A stretch of DNA of 64,000 nt from CAYUZU01 sp964448675 (GCA_964448675.1 CAYUZU010000021.1:1-64000), one strand, 5' to 3'; shown: positions 40,195 through 54,708, counted from the stretch's first letter. Made by a program: numbers and translations. Notes: generated by a model from the sequence alone, not told the origin.

Positions 40195-43164
40195 ATGAGT
40201 GTCACCACCAGCGAGCGCGCTGCCCGACTCATGGATGAGCCGGTCCTGACGGAAAACGCCCGAAAGGTGCTCGAAGCCCGCTATCTCAAGAAGAACGAGG
40301 ACGGCGAATGCACCGAGACCCCGCGGGACCTGTTCCACCGCGTTGCACGCACCATTGCCGAGATCGAGATCGTCTACGGCGGGGACGAGTTGGTTCGCCG
40401 CGAATGGACCGATAAATTCTACCGCCTCATGACCAGCGGCCGCTTCATGCCCAATTCGCCGACGCTCATGAACGCCGGCCGCGAGATGGGCATGCTCTCG
40501 GCCTGCTTCGTGCTGCCCGTGCGCGACTCTATCGTCGACATCTTCAACACCATCAAGCACACCGCCCTCATCCAGAAGGCTGGCGGCGGCACCGGGTTCG
40601 CATTCGACGAGCTCCGCCCCACCGGCGACTTCATCCAGTCCAGCGGCGGCACGACGAGCGGCCCGATCAGCTTCTGGCGCGCCTTCAGCGAAGCCACCAA
40701 CGCCATCCAGCAGGGGGCGTTCCGCCGCGGCGCCAACATGGGGATGATGTACATCCACCACCCCGACATCCTCAAGTTCCTGCACGCCAAGCAGGACCTC
40801 AAGCAGTTCAACAACTACAACATCTCGGTGAAGGTCACCGACACCTGGATGGAGGAGTACCTCGCGGACACCGACTCGCCGCACGTCGTGCGCAACCCGC
40901 GCACCGGCCGGGCCGCGGTGATCCCCAAGAGCACCGACATCTGGAAGTACAACATCCGTGACCTGGTCGAGATCGACTGTGTCGAACCGGTCGATCCCAC
41001 CAAGCGTGAGCGCTACTACCGCACGCCCAAGCTCACCGGCGAGCTCCCCGAGGAACTCCGCGGCAAGGTCTACACCAAGCGCGACATCTGGCAGATCATC
41101 GTCCAGAACGCCTGGCAGACCGGCGAGCCCGGCGTCGTGTTCATCGACCGCATCAATGAGCAGAACCCCACGCCGCAGCTCGGCCGCATCGAGGCCACCA
41201 ATCCCTGCGGCGAGCAGCCCCTGCTGCCGTACGAGGCGTGCAACCTGGGCAGCGTCAACCTCGGGCAGTTCATCAAGAACCCCTGCACGCCCGAGGCGGC
41301 GGTGGACTGGGACGCCCTCCGGGAAACCGTCCACGACGCGACGCGCTTCCTCGACAACGTCATCGACGCCAACAACTACCCCCTGCCGGAAATCGAGCGC
41401 ATCTGCCGCGAAAACCGCAAGATCGGGCTGGGCGTGATGGGCTTTGCCGACGCGCTGTATCGCCTGGGCGTACGCTATAACAGCGAGCAGGGCGTGGCCT
41501 GGGGCGAGCGCTTCATGAAATTCATCAATGACGAGGCGCACAACTACAGCCAGCAGCTCGCCCGCGAGCGCGGCCCGTTCCTCAACTGGCACGGCAGCGT
41601 CTGGCATACGAAGCACAACCGCCTCATGCGCAACGCAGCCGTCACCACCGTCGCGCCGACTGGCACGATCAGCATCATCGCGAACTGCTCCGGCGGAATC
41701 GAGCCGATGTTCTCGCTCGCTTTCTTCCGCAACGTCCTCAAGGGCCAGAAGCAGGGCGAAAAGCCTATGATCGAGGTCAATGGCACATTCCGGAACGTCG
41801 CCAAGGAACGCGGCGTTCTGTCACAAGCGCTGCTGGAGCAGATCGCCGAAGCCGGCTCCATCGCGCACATCGAAGAGTTGCCAGCGGACATGCGGGACGT
41901 TTTCGTCTGCGCCCACGATATCGAGCCCGAGTGGCACATGAAGATGCAGGCCGCTTTCCAGAAGCACTGCGACGCCTCGATCAGCAAGACGATCAACTTC
42001 GCCAACGCCGCCACGCCCGAGCAGGTCGACCAGATCTACCGGCTGGCGTTCCAGACGCGCTGCAAGGGCGTCACCGTCTACCGCGACGGCTGCCGCCAGG
42101 AGCAGCCCATGGCGCTGAAGAAGAAGGAAAGCGACGCAGCCACGAAGCAGCACAGCGACGAAGGGGCGAAGCCGAACGCCGCCGAGACGGCCCCGGCCCG
42201 CTCACTGCGTGCCGCCGACCTCGCCCCCGGCCAGTACATCGAGCCGATGGACCTGCCGGAGATTGTCAGCGGCCTGCGCATCCGCCAGATGACGCCCTTC
42301 GGCAACATGCACGTGAAGATCACCGTCGACCCCCGTGCCGACCGCGAGCTCGAGGTCTTTGCCCAGCTCGGCAAGGGCGGCGACGTCGCCAACGGTGACA
42401 TGGAGGCCATCTGCCGCATGGTGTCGCTCTGGCTCCGCGCCGGCGGCAGCCTGCGCCAGGTCGTCAAGCAGCTCGAGGGCATCGGCACCTCGCTGCAGAT
42501 CCCGACCCGCAGCGGGCGGATCATGTCCCTCGGCGATGGCCTGGCCTGCGCCCTCAAGAAATACCAGCGCGCCAAGGAACGCTTCGGCCTGCGCGCCCTG
42601 CTGCTCGGCGAGATCAACCTCAGCGAGCTCGACAACCCCAACACGCCGCCGCACCACCCGGCCACCATGCCAGTGGATCGCCCGGCGACGCCGCCGGGCG
42701 ACAATGGCGGCAACGGTGGGTCGCGCAGCGAGGCCGTGACCACCGTCACGCGCCACGTCGAGACGAATGTCGCGCGGGTCGCCACCAGGTCGACGGACGC
42801 CACGGCCAGGTCACAGACGCCCAAGGCCATCGTCGCCCGCCACAACGGGAATGGGAACGGCAACGGCAAGGACCACGGGCACGCCGCAGCGAGTGGAAGT
42901 GCGGCGGTCGCAGTCGCCGAACTGGAGACGCCCCAACCCGCCGCGGCGACGGCGGCACAGCCCACGTCCGCGGTCGCCACCGCGTCGCATGCCGCCGAGA
43001 CGCGCGTGCGGCGATCGACCGACCTGACGACCGTCATCAGCGAGGTCAAGCACGGCCACGACTCGGCGGCGTTCTACAAGGTGATGTGCCCCGAGTGCGG
43101 CAGCGCCCTGGCGCGCCAGGAAGGCTGCCGCAAGTGCCCGAGTTGCGGCTGGTCAGCGTGCTGA
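40195..43164 (+). CDS. nrdJ: Adenosylcobalamin-dependent (class II) ribonucleotide reductase
   Basis: Converts ribonucleotides to deoxyribonucleotides using coenzyme B12, with or without oxygen. The 989-residue protein has the barrel with SACFVLPVRDSIVDIF, KAGGGTGFAFDELRP, TNPCGEQPLLPYEACNLGSVNL and PTGTISIIANCSGGIEPMF, containing the finger-loop and reducing cysteines. A TSCPD-like region follows at about 715-800, then a low-complexity linker rich in Ala, Thr and Arg. The C-terminal zinc ribbon (CPEC, CRKCPSCG, and a final Cys) carries reductant-interacting cysteines. ATG 40195 follows AAGGGAG. Thioredoxin in this window is a likely electron donor. Confidence 0.95.
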   Translation: MSVTTSERAARLMDEPVLTENARKVLEARYLKKNEDGECTETPRDLFHRVARTIAEIEIVYGGDELVRREWTDKFYRLMTSGRFMPNSPTLMNAGREMGMLSACFVLPVRDSIVDIFNTIKHTALIQKAGGGTGFAFDELRPTGDFIQSSGGTTSGPISFWRAFSEATNAIQQGAFRRGANMGMMYIHHPDILKFLHAKQDLKQFNNYNISVKVTDTWMEEYLADTDSPHVVRNPRTGRAAVIPKSTDIWKYNIRDLVEIDCVEPVDPTKRERYYRTPKLTGELPEELRGKVYTKRDIWQIIVQNAWQTGEPGVVFIDRINEQNPTPQLGRIEATNPCGEQPLLPYEACNLGSVNLGQFIKNPCTPEAAVDWDALRETVHDATRFLDNVIDANNYPLPEIERICRENRKIGLGVMGFADALYRLGVRYNSEQGVAWGERFMKFINDEAHNYSQQLARERGPFLNWHGSVWHTKHNRLMRNAAVTTVAPTGTISIIANCSGGIEPMFSLAFFRNVLKGQKQGEKPMIEVNGTFRNVAKERGVLSQALLEQIAEAGSIAHIEELPADMRDVFVCAHDIEPEWHMKMQAAFQKHCDASISKTINFANAATPEQVDQIYRLAFQTRCKGVTVYRDGCRQEQPMALKKKESDAATKQHSDEGAKPNAAETAPARSLRAADLAPGQYIEPMDLPEIVSGLRIRQMTPFGNMHVKITVDPRADRELEVFAQLGKGGDVANGDMEAICRMVSLWLRAGGSLRQVVKQLEGIGTSLQIPTRSGRIMSLGDGLACALKKYQRAKERFGLRALLLGEINLSELDNPNTPPHHPATMPVDRPATPPGDNGGNGGSRSEAVTTVTRHVETNVARVATRSTDATARSQTPKAIVARHNGNGNGNGKDHGHAAASGSAAVAVAELETPQPAAATAAQPTSAVATASHAAETRVRRSTDLTTVISEVKHGHDSAAFYKVMCPECGSALARQEGCRKCPSCGWSAC

Positions 43165-43182
43165 GGCGCCGACCAAGCGAAG

Positions 43183-43198
43183 AAGTGCCGCGGCACTT
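43183..43198. repeat. Perfect 16-base palindrome after nrdJ
   Basis: AAGTGCCGCGGCACTT is its own reverse complement and lies 19 bases after the nrdJ stop. It could be a protein-binding site or an RNA hairpin, and it has no T-run. Confidence 0.6.
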
Positions 43199-43250
43199 GC
43201 GACGGTCATTGTCGCGCAGCAACTTGTGTCCCCTGTGATCGCACCTGGCG

Positions 43251-43279
43251 GAGCCCGTTCTACACCGTAGAGCGGGCTC
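43251..43279. terminator. Terminator-like hairpin between convergent genes
   Basis: A 13-bp stem with one G-T pair (43251-43263 with 43267-43279) closes a three-base loop, ahead of TGTCCCTTT. The T-tract is poor, but position between the convergent nrdJ and AGE-family stops fits a shared transcript end. Confidence 0.55.
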
Positions 43280-43309
43280 TGTCCCTTTCGTCGTCGGGGC
43301 GCGCCCCCT

Positions 43310-44500
43310 CTATCCCGCCCCCCGCATTTCCTTCAGTAATTCCCAGCAGTAGAGCAGTGCCCGAGGCACATGGAATGCCCCCTTCCACGTGCCGCCCTTG
43401 CACGTCAGCGATCGCGTCCCATCCCGCCGCAGATACCCGAACCATTCCCCGTGCTCCGCATCAGGGAAACGCTCGAACGCGTACGCGTGGACCTGCTCGT
43501 ACATGTCGGCATAGCGGGCATCGCCCGTCAGGTGATGCGCCAGCAGCGCGGCGTACAGCGCCTCGCAGTGTGGCCACCACAGTTTCATGTCGTGCTCGAG
43601 ATACGCTGATGGCTTGCCGTCCACGTCAACGAAGTACAGCAGCCCGCCGCAATCCCTGTCCCAGCCACGTTCGAAAGAGACGTCAAGCACCCGCGTGCTC
43701 CGCTCAACCAGATCGCGGTCACCCCGCCGCCGTCCGACTTCCATCAGGAACCACGCCGTCTCGATCGCGTGGCCCGGGCTCATCACTCGTCCATCCGGCG
43801 CGTCGATCCGGCCGCCGTCGGGCGCCACGGTCTCCAGCACGCACTCATCGTCCAGCTTCACGAAATCGCGGAAAATCTCCGCGATGCAGTCGTCGATCAC
43901 GCCTTCAAGACGTCCGGCATCGGCCGCGCCCCCCAGCGCCGCCAGCGCGTCCGCCACGCTCACCAGGCACATCAGCGGCGCCAGACCCTTCATCGGCCGC
44001 GTCTGCGGGGCGGTCTTCGGCTCGATCCCGTTGGGCGTGGTGATGTAGGTATGGAACGCATTGAAGAGCTCGTGGGCCCGACTGCGATAGTGGTCTTCGC
44101 CCGTCGCCTGTGCCAGCGCGGCCAGCGCCAGAATGCCAAACACCTCGCTGAACACGTAGCGCCGCATCCGTAGCGGCCGCCCCCCGCGATCCACCAGGAA
44201 GTACATCTTGCCGCGGGCGTCGAAACAGTGCGCCGTGAGGAACGCGTGACCGTGCCGCGCCAGTGCCAGCCACTCGTCACGCGGCTCTACGCGGGCATGC
44301 AACGTAGCGAACAGCCAGGTCGCCCGCCCCTGCAGCCAGACCGGCTTGTCCGTGCCGTACAGCGACCCGTCCCGCTCCAGGTAAGTGAAAAAGCCCCCCT
44401 GCTCGTGGTCCACGCCGTGCCGCTGCCAGAACGGGACAACGTCGTCCAACAGGGCCTGGCGATAGAGTCCGCGTAGTTCGTCGATGCGCTGCTGCTTCAT
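43310..44500 (-). CDS. AGE family epimerase/isomerase (N-acylglucosamine 2-epimerase-like)
   Basis: A 396-residue (alpha/alpha)6-barrel sugar enzyme. It starts MKQQRIDELRGLYRQALLDDVVPFW and has the family blocks GGFFTYLERDGS, KPVWLQGRATWLFA, MSPGHAIETAWFLME and KLWWPHCEALYA. His residues in the GHAIE and WPHCE blocks are the catalytic ones in known members. Cellobiose or N-acyl-D-glucosamine 2-epimerase activity is possible; specificity is not readable. It is divergent from an FAD oxidoreductase gene across 113 bases. Confidence 0.9.
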   Translation of the reverse strand: MKQQRIDELRGLYRQALLDDVVPFWQRHGVDHEQGGFFTYLERDGSLYGTDKPVWLQGRATWLFATLHARVEPRDEWLALARHGHAFLTAHCFDARGKMYFLVDRGGRPLRMRRYVFSEVFGILALAALAQATGEDHYRSRAHELFNAFHTYITTPNGIEPKTAPQTRPMKGLAPLMCLVSVADALAALGGAADAGRLEGVIDDCIAEIFRDFVKLDDECVLETVAPDGGRIDAPDGRVMSPGHAIETAWFLMEVGRRRGDRDLVERSTRVLDVSFERGWDRDCGGLLYFVDVDGKPSAYLEHDMKLWWPHCEALYAALLAHHLTGDARYADMYEQVHAYAFERFPDAEHGEWFGYLRRDGTRSLTCKGGTWKGAFHVPRALLYCWELLKEMRGAG

Positions 44501-44613
44501 GTTCGCCTTTCGGTTGCCGCAGCCGGCGTAGCCGCGGTGCTCGCGATCGCGGTAGCGGGTCGAGCCCGTATAATAGGGCGTCGCCGATGACGCCGCGAGG
44601 ATACGAGGTCAGC

Positions 44614-45990
44614 ATGCCGTTTCAGTACGACAACGCCCTTCCAGCCGCCCTCCGCACCGCTTTTGCCGACCTGCCCGTGACGGCCAGGCCCGACGTGCTC
44701 GTCGTCGGCGGTGGCCCAGCGGGTTGCGCCGCCGCCTTGCAGGCAGCGCGTGACGGCGCCCGCACGTTGCTGGTCGAGCAGTTCGCGTGTCTCGGCGGCA
44801 TGGGGACCGCCGGGCTGGTCCCCGCGTTCTGTCCCTTTACCGACCGCCAGCAGCCGATCAGCGGCGGCATCGCCTTCGAAATCCTCGAAGAGATGAAACG
44901 CGGCATGCCGCACCTGCCGCCGGACCACCTCGACTGGGTGCCGATCGACCCCGAGCGCCTCAAGCTCGTCTATGACCGGAAACTCGCCGCGGCCGGCACG
45001 GACGTGCTGTTCCTCACGCACTTCGTTGACGGGCTCCGCGATGCCGACGGCCGCGTGACCGACGTGATCTTACACAACAAGAGCGGCTTGCAGCGCGTTC
45101 GCCCGCGGGTTGCCATCGACTGCACCGGCGATGGCGATGTTGCCGCGGCCGCCGGCGCCACGTACGAGCAAGGGGCTGACGACACACACGAGATGCAGCC
45201 CTGCACGATGTGCTTCGTGCTGGGCGGGGTCGACAACGATCGCCTGCAGCCGTGGCTCTGGGCCGACGATGCCAAGAACCTGCTGCTGAAACCTGCGATT
45301 GCCGCGGCCAAGGCGGCCGGCGACCTCGACATCCTCGAAGACGCCGCCAACGTCGCCTACCAGTCACCGGCGACGATCGGGCTGAACTTCAGCCACGTGT
45401 TTGATATTGACGCAACGGACGCCGCCGCCCTCTCGGCCGCCCACGCGGCGGGGCGGGAGCTCGTGCAGCAGCTCGCCGCGTTCATCCGCAAGTACCTGCC
45501 CGGCTGCGAGAATGCCCAGCTGGTCAGTACCGGGATCCAGATCGGCGTCCGGGAAACACGCCGCATCGTCGGCGATTACGTCCTGACGCTCGACGACTAC
45601 CTCGCGCGCCGCTCGTTCCCGGATGAGATTGCGCGCAACGCCTACTACATCGACATCCATCTCTCGCGGCAGGAATGGGAGAAGAACCTCGGCCGCGAAG
45701 TGGACTGGAGCGAGAAGATCCACCAGTACGGCCCGGGTGAATCCCACGGCGTCCCCTATCGCTGCCTCACGCCGCGGGGCCTGGCCAACATCCTCGTCGC
45801 CGGCCGCTGCATCAGCACCGACCGCCCCGTGCAGGGCTCCGTCCGCACCATGCCCAACTGCCTGGTCATGGGCCAAGCCGCCGGCGCCGCGGCCGCCATG
45901 GCCGCCCGCGACCACGGCGGGGATACCCGGGCGGTGAACGCCGACGGATTGCGGGCCCACCTGCGGTCTTGTGGAGCGTACTTGCCGTGA
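44614..45990 (+). CDS. FAD-dependent oxidoreductase
   Basis: The 458-residue protein has the FAD-binding fold at residues 26-45 (PDVLVVGGGPAGCAAALQAA), then RTLLVEQFACLGGMGTAGLVP. The substrate part contains CTGDGDVAAAAGATYEQG and HGVPYRCLTPRGLANILVAGRC, ending in MPNCLVMGQAAGAAAAMA. This arrangement is typical of the FAD_oxidored family seen in planctomycete carbohydrate loci. The substrate is unknown. ATG 44614 has GAGG five bases upstream, and TATAAT lies at 44569-44574. It has no signal peptide. Confidence 0.87.
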   Translation: MPFQYDNALPAALRTAFADLPVTARPDVLVVGGGPAGCAAALQAARDGARTLLVEQFACLGGMGTAGLVPAFCPFTDRQQPISGGIAFEILEEMKRGMPHLPPDHLDWVPIDPERLKLVYDRKLAAAGTDVLFLTHFVDGLRDADGRVTDVILHNKSGLQRVRPRVAIDCTGDGDVAAAAGATYEQGADDTHEMQPCTMCFVLGGVDNDRLQPWLWADDAKNLLLKPAIAAAKAAGDLDILEDAANVAYQSPATIGLNFSHVFDIDATDAAALSAAHAAGRELVQQLAAFIRKYLPGCENAQLVSTGIQIGVRETRRIVGDYVLTLDDYLARRSFPDEIARNAYYIDIHLSRQEWEKNLGREVDWSEKIHQYGPGESHGVPYRCLTPRGLANILVAGRCISTDRPVQGSVRTMPNCLVMGQAAGAAAAMAARDHGGDTRAVNADGLRAHLRSCGAYLP

Positions 45991-46002
45991 GCCTGTCCCC
46001 CG

Positions 46003-46157
46003 TCAGAGCAAGCCGACCGGAATGACCGCGACCTGCTCGGTCAACGGCGAACGCTCCCGGGCAAGCCACACAAACCCACCGGCCGCCCGACGCGGTTCGA
46101 GTTGGTGCAGCACCGCAAACAGGTGCGTCCATTCGCGCCGCGGCGCGACCGTACCTC
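46003..46157 (-). pseudogene. Possible short gene remnant
   Basis: Between the FAD oxidoreductase and the peroxiredoxin stops, one minus-strand frame with about 80 percent GC at third positions encodes a stretch of about 50 residues. It contains EWTHLFAVLHQLEPRRAAGG and ends in VIPVGLL and a stop at 46003-46005. It is preceded by an in-frame stop and has no clear start, so it resembles the 3' end of a lost gene. The call is weak; chance codon bias in GC-rich DNA could also explain it. Confidence 0.25.
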
Positions 46158-46190
46158 ATTCCCGATGCGCTGTTTCCAGCTCGCAAGCCG

Positions 46191-46802
46191 CTACGAAGCG
46201 CCCGCCTGCAGCGACGCGAGCTTGTTCTGCACGCGCGCCGCGTGCCCTTCCGGGATCACCTCCGGCCAGTGATACACGATCTTTCCCTGCGGGCTGATCA
46301 GCACCGTGCTCCGCACGACGCGCCCGCCAAAAGGCGTCTCGACCCAGGCACCGTAGGTCTTCATGACCTTCTTCTGCGGATCGGCCAACAGGCTCACCTT
46401 GAGGTCGAATTCCTCGGTGACCTGGCGGTGGCTGGCGACCGTGTCGGGGCTGATGCCGAAGACCTTCGCCGACAGATTCTCGAACTGGCTGTGGCTCCGG
46501 GTGAACTCCTTGGCCTGGCAGGTGCAGCCCGGCGTCCCGTCCTTGGGGTAGAAGTACAGCACCACCCACTGGCCGCGGTGCTGTGCCAGCGTCACCAGAT
46601 CCCCATCCTGATTGGGCAGGGTGAAATTCACCGCCTGCTGCCCGGCAAGCTCCGACCGCTCCGCGGCAGCCATCTCCATCTCGGCGGCACGTTCGTTGTT
46701 CGTGCAGCCCCAAGAAAACAGCAGTGTGCCCGCCAGCAAAAAGGCCACGGTGGGACGCGTGCGGGTCGGCTTCGGACGCCCAATCACATCGTAGCGCATC
46801 AT
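46191..46802 (-). CDS. Lipoprotein peroxiredoxin (Bcp/AhpC-type)
   Basis: Thiol peroxidase that reduces peroxides with the help of thioredoxin. The N-terminus (to Cys33) is a signal peptide with a lipobox-like FSWGC, so the enzyme should be anchored at the outside of a membrane. The thioredoxin fold holds the peroxidatic site KDGTPGCTCQAKEF (Cys93). The usual Bcp resolving Cys four positions later is missing; Cys95 forms a CTC pair instead. ATG 46802 follows GGGAGG by four bases; the next in-frame ATG also fits. Export of a Bcp-type enzyme is uncommon. Confidence 0.83.
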   Translation of the reverse strand: MMRYDVIGRPKPTRTRPTVAFLLAGTLLFSWGCTNNERAAEMEMAAAERSELAGQQAVNFTLPNQDGDLVTLAQHRGQWVVLYFYPKDGTPGCTCQAKEFTRSHSQFENLSAKVFGISPDTVASHRQVTEEFDLKVSLLADPQKKVMKTYGAWVETPFGGRVVRSTVLISPQGKIVYHWPEVIPEGHAARVQNKLASLQAGAS

Positions 46803-47035
46803 TGCACCTCCCTTAGCAAAGAAGTGGCGTTTTATAGGACGGCGACCGTCCTGGTCGCCCGAACCTTCGACCGTTCTCATCATAGCCGCCCGCCCCGCCT
46901 ACGGCGAGCGCAACGTTTCAATCCAGATACACGCTCGCCGCGCGGGCGTCGATCAATCGGGTAATCCCGGCACGGCCGCACTGCCGATAGCTTTCGTTAG
47001 GCCCCCGGTGCACTGGCCTGATCTGGAGGAACACA

Positions 47036-47389
47036 ATGCCCGAGACGACGACGCCTGCCCGCGTGTACCACATTCGCGACATGATTCGTCCCGATGTCGA
47101 ACGGCCGCTGCCCGCGCTGCACACCCCCGACCGCCGCCAGCATCCGCGGTATTCCCGCTGTCTGCTGGGCGAACTGACGACCGCCACGTCGGACGCGACG
47201 CTGCCGATCGCATGTGTCGATGTCAGCATGGGCGGCGCGCAGGTCGTGACGCCGGCGCAGATCGACCTCAACGGCGGCGACCGGGTGCGGGTGCACATCG
47301 ACCACGGCCCCAATGTCTACGAGGACGACTTCACCGTCGTCGCGACCAGGCGCATGCCGACCGGCACCGCAATCCATCTGCGCTGCTAG
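47036..47389 (+). CDS. PilZ domain protein, first of a tandem pair
   Basis: Predicted c-di-GMP-binding protein. The 117 residues have the two halves of the PilZ motif: RRQHPRYSR (RxxxR) near 32-41 and CVDVSMGGAQVV (D/N-x-S-x-x-G) near 60-72. A 31-residue leader precedes the domain. GGAGG lies just upstream of the ATG. The next gene, 44 bases on, encodes a paralogue of identical length. A PilZ-receiver-HPt gene and motAB elsewhere in the window suggest motility or surface-behaviour control. Confidence 0.87.
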   Translation: MPETTTPARVYHIRDMIRPDVERPLPALHTPDRRQHPRYSRCLLGELTTATSDATLPIACVDVSMGGAQVVTPAQIDLNGGDRVRVHIDHGPNVYEDDFTVVATRRMPTGTAIHLRC

Positions 47390-47433
47390 CCGGGTGTTGT
47401 GCCGGCGGCGCCAGCAGCCGAGGAAGTTGTCTC

Positions 47434-47787
47434 ATGCCCGCGAATCGCGAGCCCGCGCGTGTCCGCCCGATTCGGGAGCTGGTCTGGCCGGAAGCGCAGG
47501 CGCCGATACAGCCGATGCAGGCCACCGATGAGCGGCGTCACTACCACCGTTACGACGGGCAGCGGCGGCCGGGCGTGATGGTGGCACGCCAGGTGGCCCT
47601 GCCGGTCGAGTGCGTCGACATCAGTTACGGCGGGATGCAGGTCTTCGCGCCACTGGCAGTGCTGCTGCACCCCGGTGAACAGGTTCACATCCGCTTCGAG
47701 CAGCACGCCCGCGTCTTCTCCGACGTGTTCACCGTACGCCACGCCAACCCGACCGCCGTCGGTACCGCGATCCACCTGTCCTTGTGA
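47434..47787 (+). CDS. PilZ domain protein, second of a tandem pair
   Basis: The 117-residue paralogue of the upstream protein. It shares the ending GTAIHL, the pattern RVRPIRELVWPEAQAP versus VYHIRDMIRPDVERP, and the PilZ halves ERRHYHRYD and CVDISYGGMQV. The first motif is less canonical (RRHYHRY has R-x-x-x-R with His inserted), which may alter nucleotide affinity. It follows at 44 bases and ends 78 bases before folD. Tandem duplication is the simplest origin. Confidence 0.85.
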   Translation: MPANREPARVRPIRELVWPEAQAPIQPMQATDERRHYHRYDGQRRPGVMVARQVALPVECVDISYGGMQVFAPLAVLLHPGEQVHIRFEQHARVFSDVFTVRHANPTAVGTAIHLSL

Positions 47788-47865
47788 CGCGCCGGCCGTG
47801 GCGGGGGCGGCGATTGCCGTGTGCGCCGACTCGACCCGCGGCGCCGGCTTCGCTAAGCTCTGGGC

Positions 47866-48735
47866 ATGCCCACCGTGAACAAAGCCAAGCTCATGGACGG
47901 CCGGGCGCTGGCCGGCCCGCTGCTCGAAACCGCCAAACGCAAGGTCACCCAGATCCATGCCGTCACCGGCCAGCCCCCCACCCTGGCGACGGTGATTGTC
48001 GGCGACGATCCCGCGTCGCATACGTACGTGCGAATGAAGCGGCGGCGCTGCGAACAGGTCGGCATGCGTTCGGTCCGTGTCGAGCTGCCGAACGGCACAA
48101 CGACGGCCGAGCTGGTCGCGGAAATCGATCGCCTGGGTCAGGATGACACCATCCACGGCATCCTGGTGCAGCATCCCGTCCCGCAGCCGATCGACAAGCG
48201 TACCGCCTTCGAGACCATCCCCGTCGCCAAGGACGTCGATGGCGTGACCTCCGCCACGCTCGGGCGCGTGATCCTCGGCCTGCCGGCGTTCGTGCCCTGC
48301 ACCCCCGCAGGCATCATGCACCTGCTCAACGCGTACAACGTGCAGATCGACGGATCGCACGCGGTCGTGATTGGCCGCAGCCCGATCCTGGGCCGCCCGC
48401 TGGCGTCGATGCTGATCAACGCCCACGCGACCGTCACGCTGTGCCACTCGCGCACCCGCTCACTGCCGAGCATCGTGCGCAACGCCGACATCGTCATCGC
48501 CGCGGTCGGGCGGCCGCACTTCGTGCAGGGTGGCTGGATTCAGACCGGGGCCGTCGTGATCGATGCGGGCTACAACCCGGGCAACATCGGCGACGTCGAT
48601 TTCGCGGGCGCCCATGAGCCCTGCTCGCTGATCACGCCCGTGCCCGGCGGCGTCGGCCCGATGACGATCGCGGTGCTCATCGATCACACCGCAGACGCCG
48701 CGGCCAGCCAGCTGGGGGTGTCGCTGGAAGCCTGA
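47866..48735 (+). CDS. folD: Bifunctional methylenetetrahydrofolate dehydrogenase/cyclohydrolase
   Basis: Interconverts 5,10-methylene- and 10-formyl-tetrahydrofolate for one-carbon supply. The 289-residue protein has the catalytic Tyr54 and Lys58 in HTYVRMKRRRCEQVG, the LVQHPVPQPIDKR folate block, CTPAGIMHLL, the NADP-binding AVVIGRSPILGRPLASML, and VPGGVGPMTIAVL. There is no ribosome site ahead of the ATG; TAAGCT at 47854-47859 places a possible start site right at the ATG. The gene is convergent with the hybrid kinase gene. Confidence 0.96.
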   Translation: MPTVNKAKLMDGRALAGPLLETAKRKVTQIHAVTGQPPTLATVIVGDDPASHTYVRMKRRRCEQVGMRSVRVELPNGTTTAELVAEIDRLGQDDTIHGILVQHPVPQPIDKRTAFETIPVAKDVDGVTSATLGRVILGLPAFVPCTPAGIMHLLNAYNVQIDGSHAVVIGRSPILGRPLASMLINAHATVTLCHSRTRSLPSIVRNADIVIAAVGRPHFVQGGWIQTGAVVIDAGYNPGNIGDVDFAGAHEPCSLITPVPGGVGPMTIAVLIDHTADAAASQLGVSLEA

Positions 48736-48741
48736 CGCCTG

Positions 48742-53886
<5,145 letters not shown>

Positions 53887-54140
53887 CAGAAAGACCGATC
53901 TACTGCGTATTCATCGGCCTGCCGGCCTACAGTGATCACCCGGCGCAGTGTTAAGATTGCGCTGTGGCGCGGAGCGCCGCGAGCACGCCCTGTGCCGGCT
54001 CTGGTCCGCGAAATCATCGCGCCATGACGCGCTACGCCCAGGCACATCATCCGTTGCGCCGATGGCCGGTTGGCCCCGCGCCGCTTTCCGGCTAAGGTCC
54101 GGGAAGCGAGCGCGGTCAGGGACCGAGAAAGGACAGGACC

Positions 54141-54650
54141 ATGCAGATCATCGCCAGCTACGAAGACGCCATCGCCCGCAAATACCCCGAGCCGATTGCC
54201 ATCGCCATCGCCAAGGACCCGCAGGGCAAGTACAACCCGATCACGCTCGGCTGGGCCATGCGCACCTCCCACGACCCGCCGATGCTCGCGATCTCGATCG
54301 GCCTGACGCGCTACTCGCTCGACGCCATCCGCCACGCACAGAGCTTCGTGCTCAGCTTCCCCGCCACCACCATGGTCGACGACGCGGTGTTTCATGGCAC
54401 CAAGTCGGGCCGCGACCTGGACAAGCTCGCCGAATGTGGCACGAAAACCCAGCCCGCGACCAGCATTGACGGGGTGCTGCTGGCCGACGCCGTGGCCAAC
54501 TTCGAGTGCGAGCTCGTGGGTGAGCTGACCACCGGCGACCACGTGCTGTTCTCCGGACGGGTGGTGGCGTCGCATATGCACGAGGACCCCGCCGTCCGCC
54601 TGCTCTATACGCTGGGCAACGAGCAGATGGGCGGTGTCGTGCCCGGGTAG
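54141..54650 (+). CDS. Flavin reductase-like FMN-binding protein
   Basis: The 169-residue protein of the flavin reductase-like/split-barrel family starts MQIIASYEDAIARKYPEPIA and has NPITLGWAMRTSHDPPMLAISIG, where known members hold the T-x-x-S/A flavin loop. ADAVANFECELVGELTTGDH follows, ending in a GxxGG turn. It probably binds FMN and reduces flavin or a small molecule with NAD(P)H, or serves as an electron carrier. AGGAC precedes the ATG. The substrate is unknown. Confidence 0.87.
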   Translation: MQIIASYEDAIARKYPEPIAIAIAKDPQGKYNPITLGWAMRTSHDPPMLAISIGLTRYSLDAIRHAQSFVLSFPATTMVDDAVFHGTKSGRDLDKLAECGTKTQPATSIDGVLLADAVANFECELVGELTTGDHVLFSGRVVASHMHEDPAVRLLYTLGNEQMGGVVPG

Positions 54651-54708
54651 CTATAATTGCAGCAGTGGGCCGTAAACGCGTATGTTGGCAGGGAAGGGAG
54701 GACATGAC

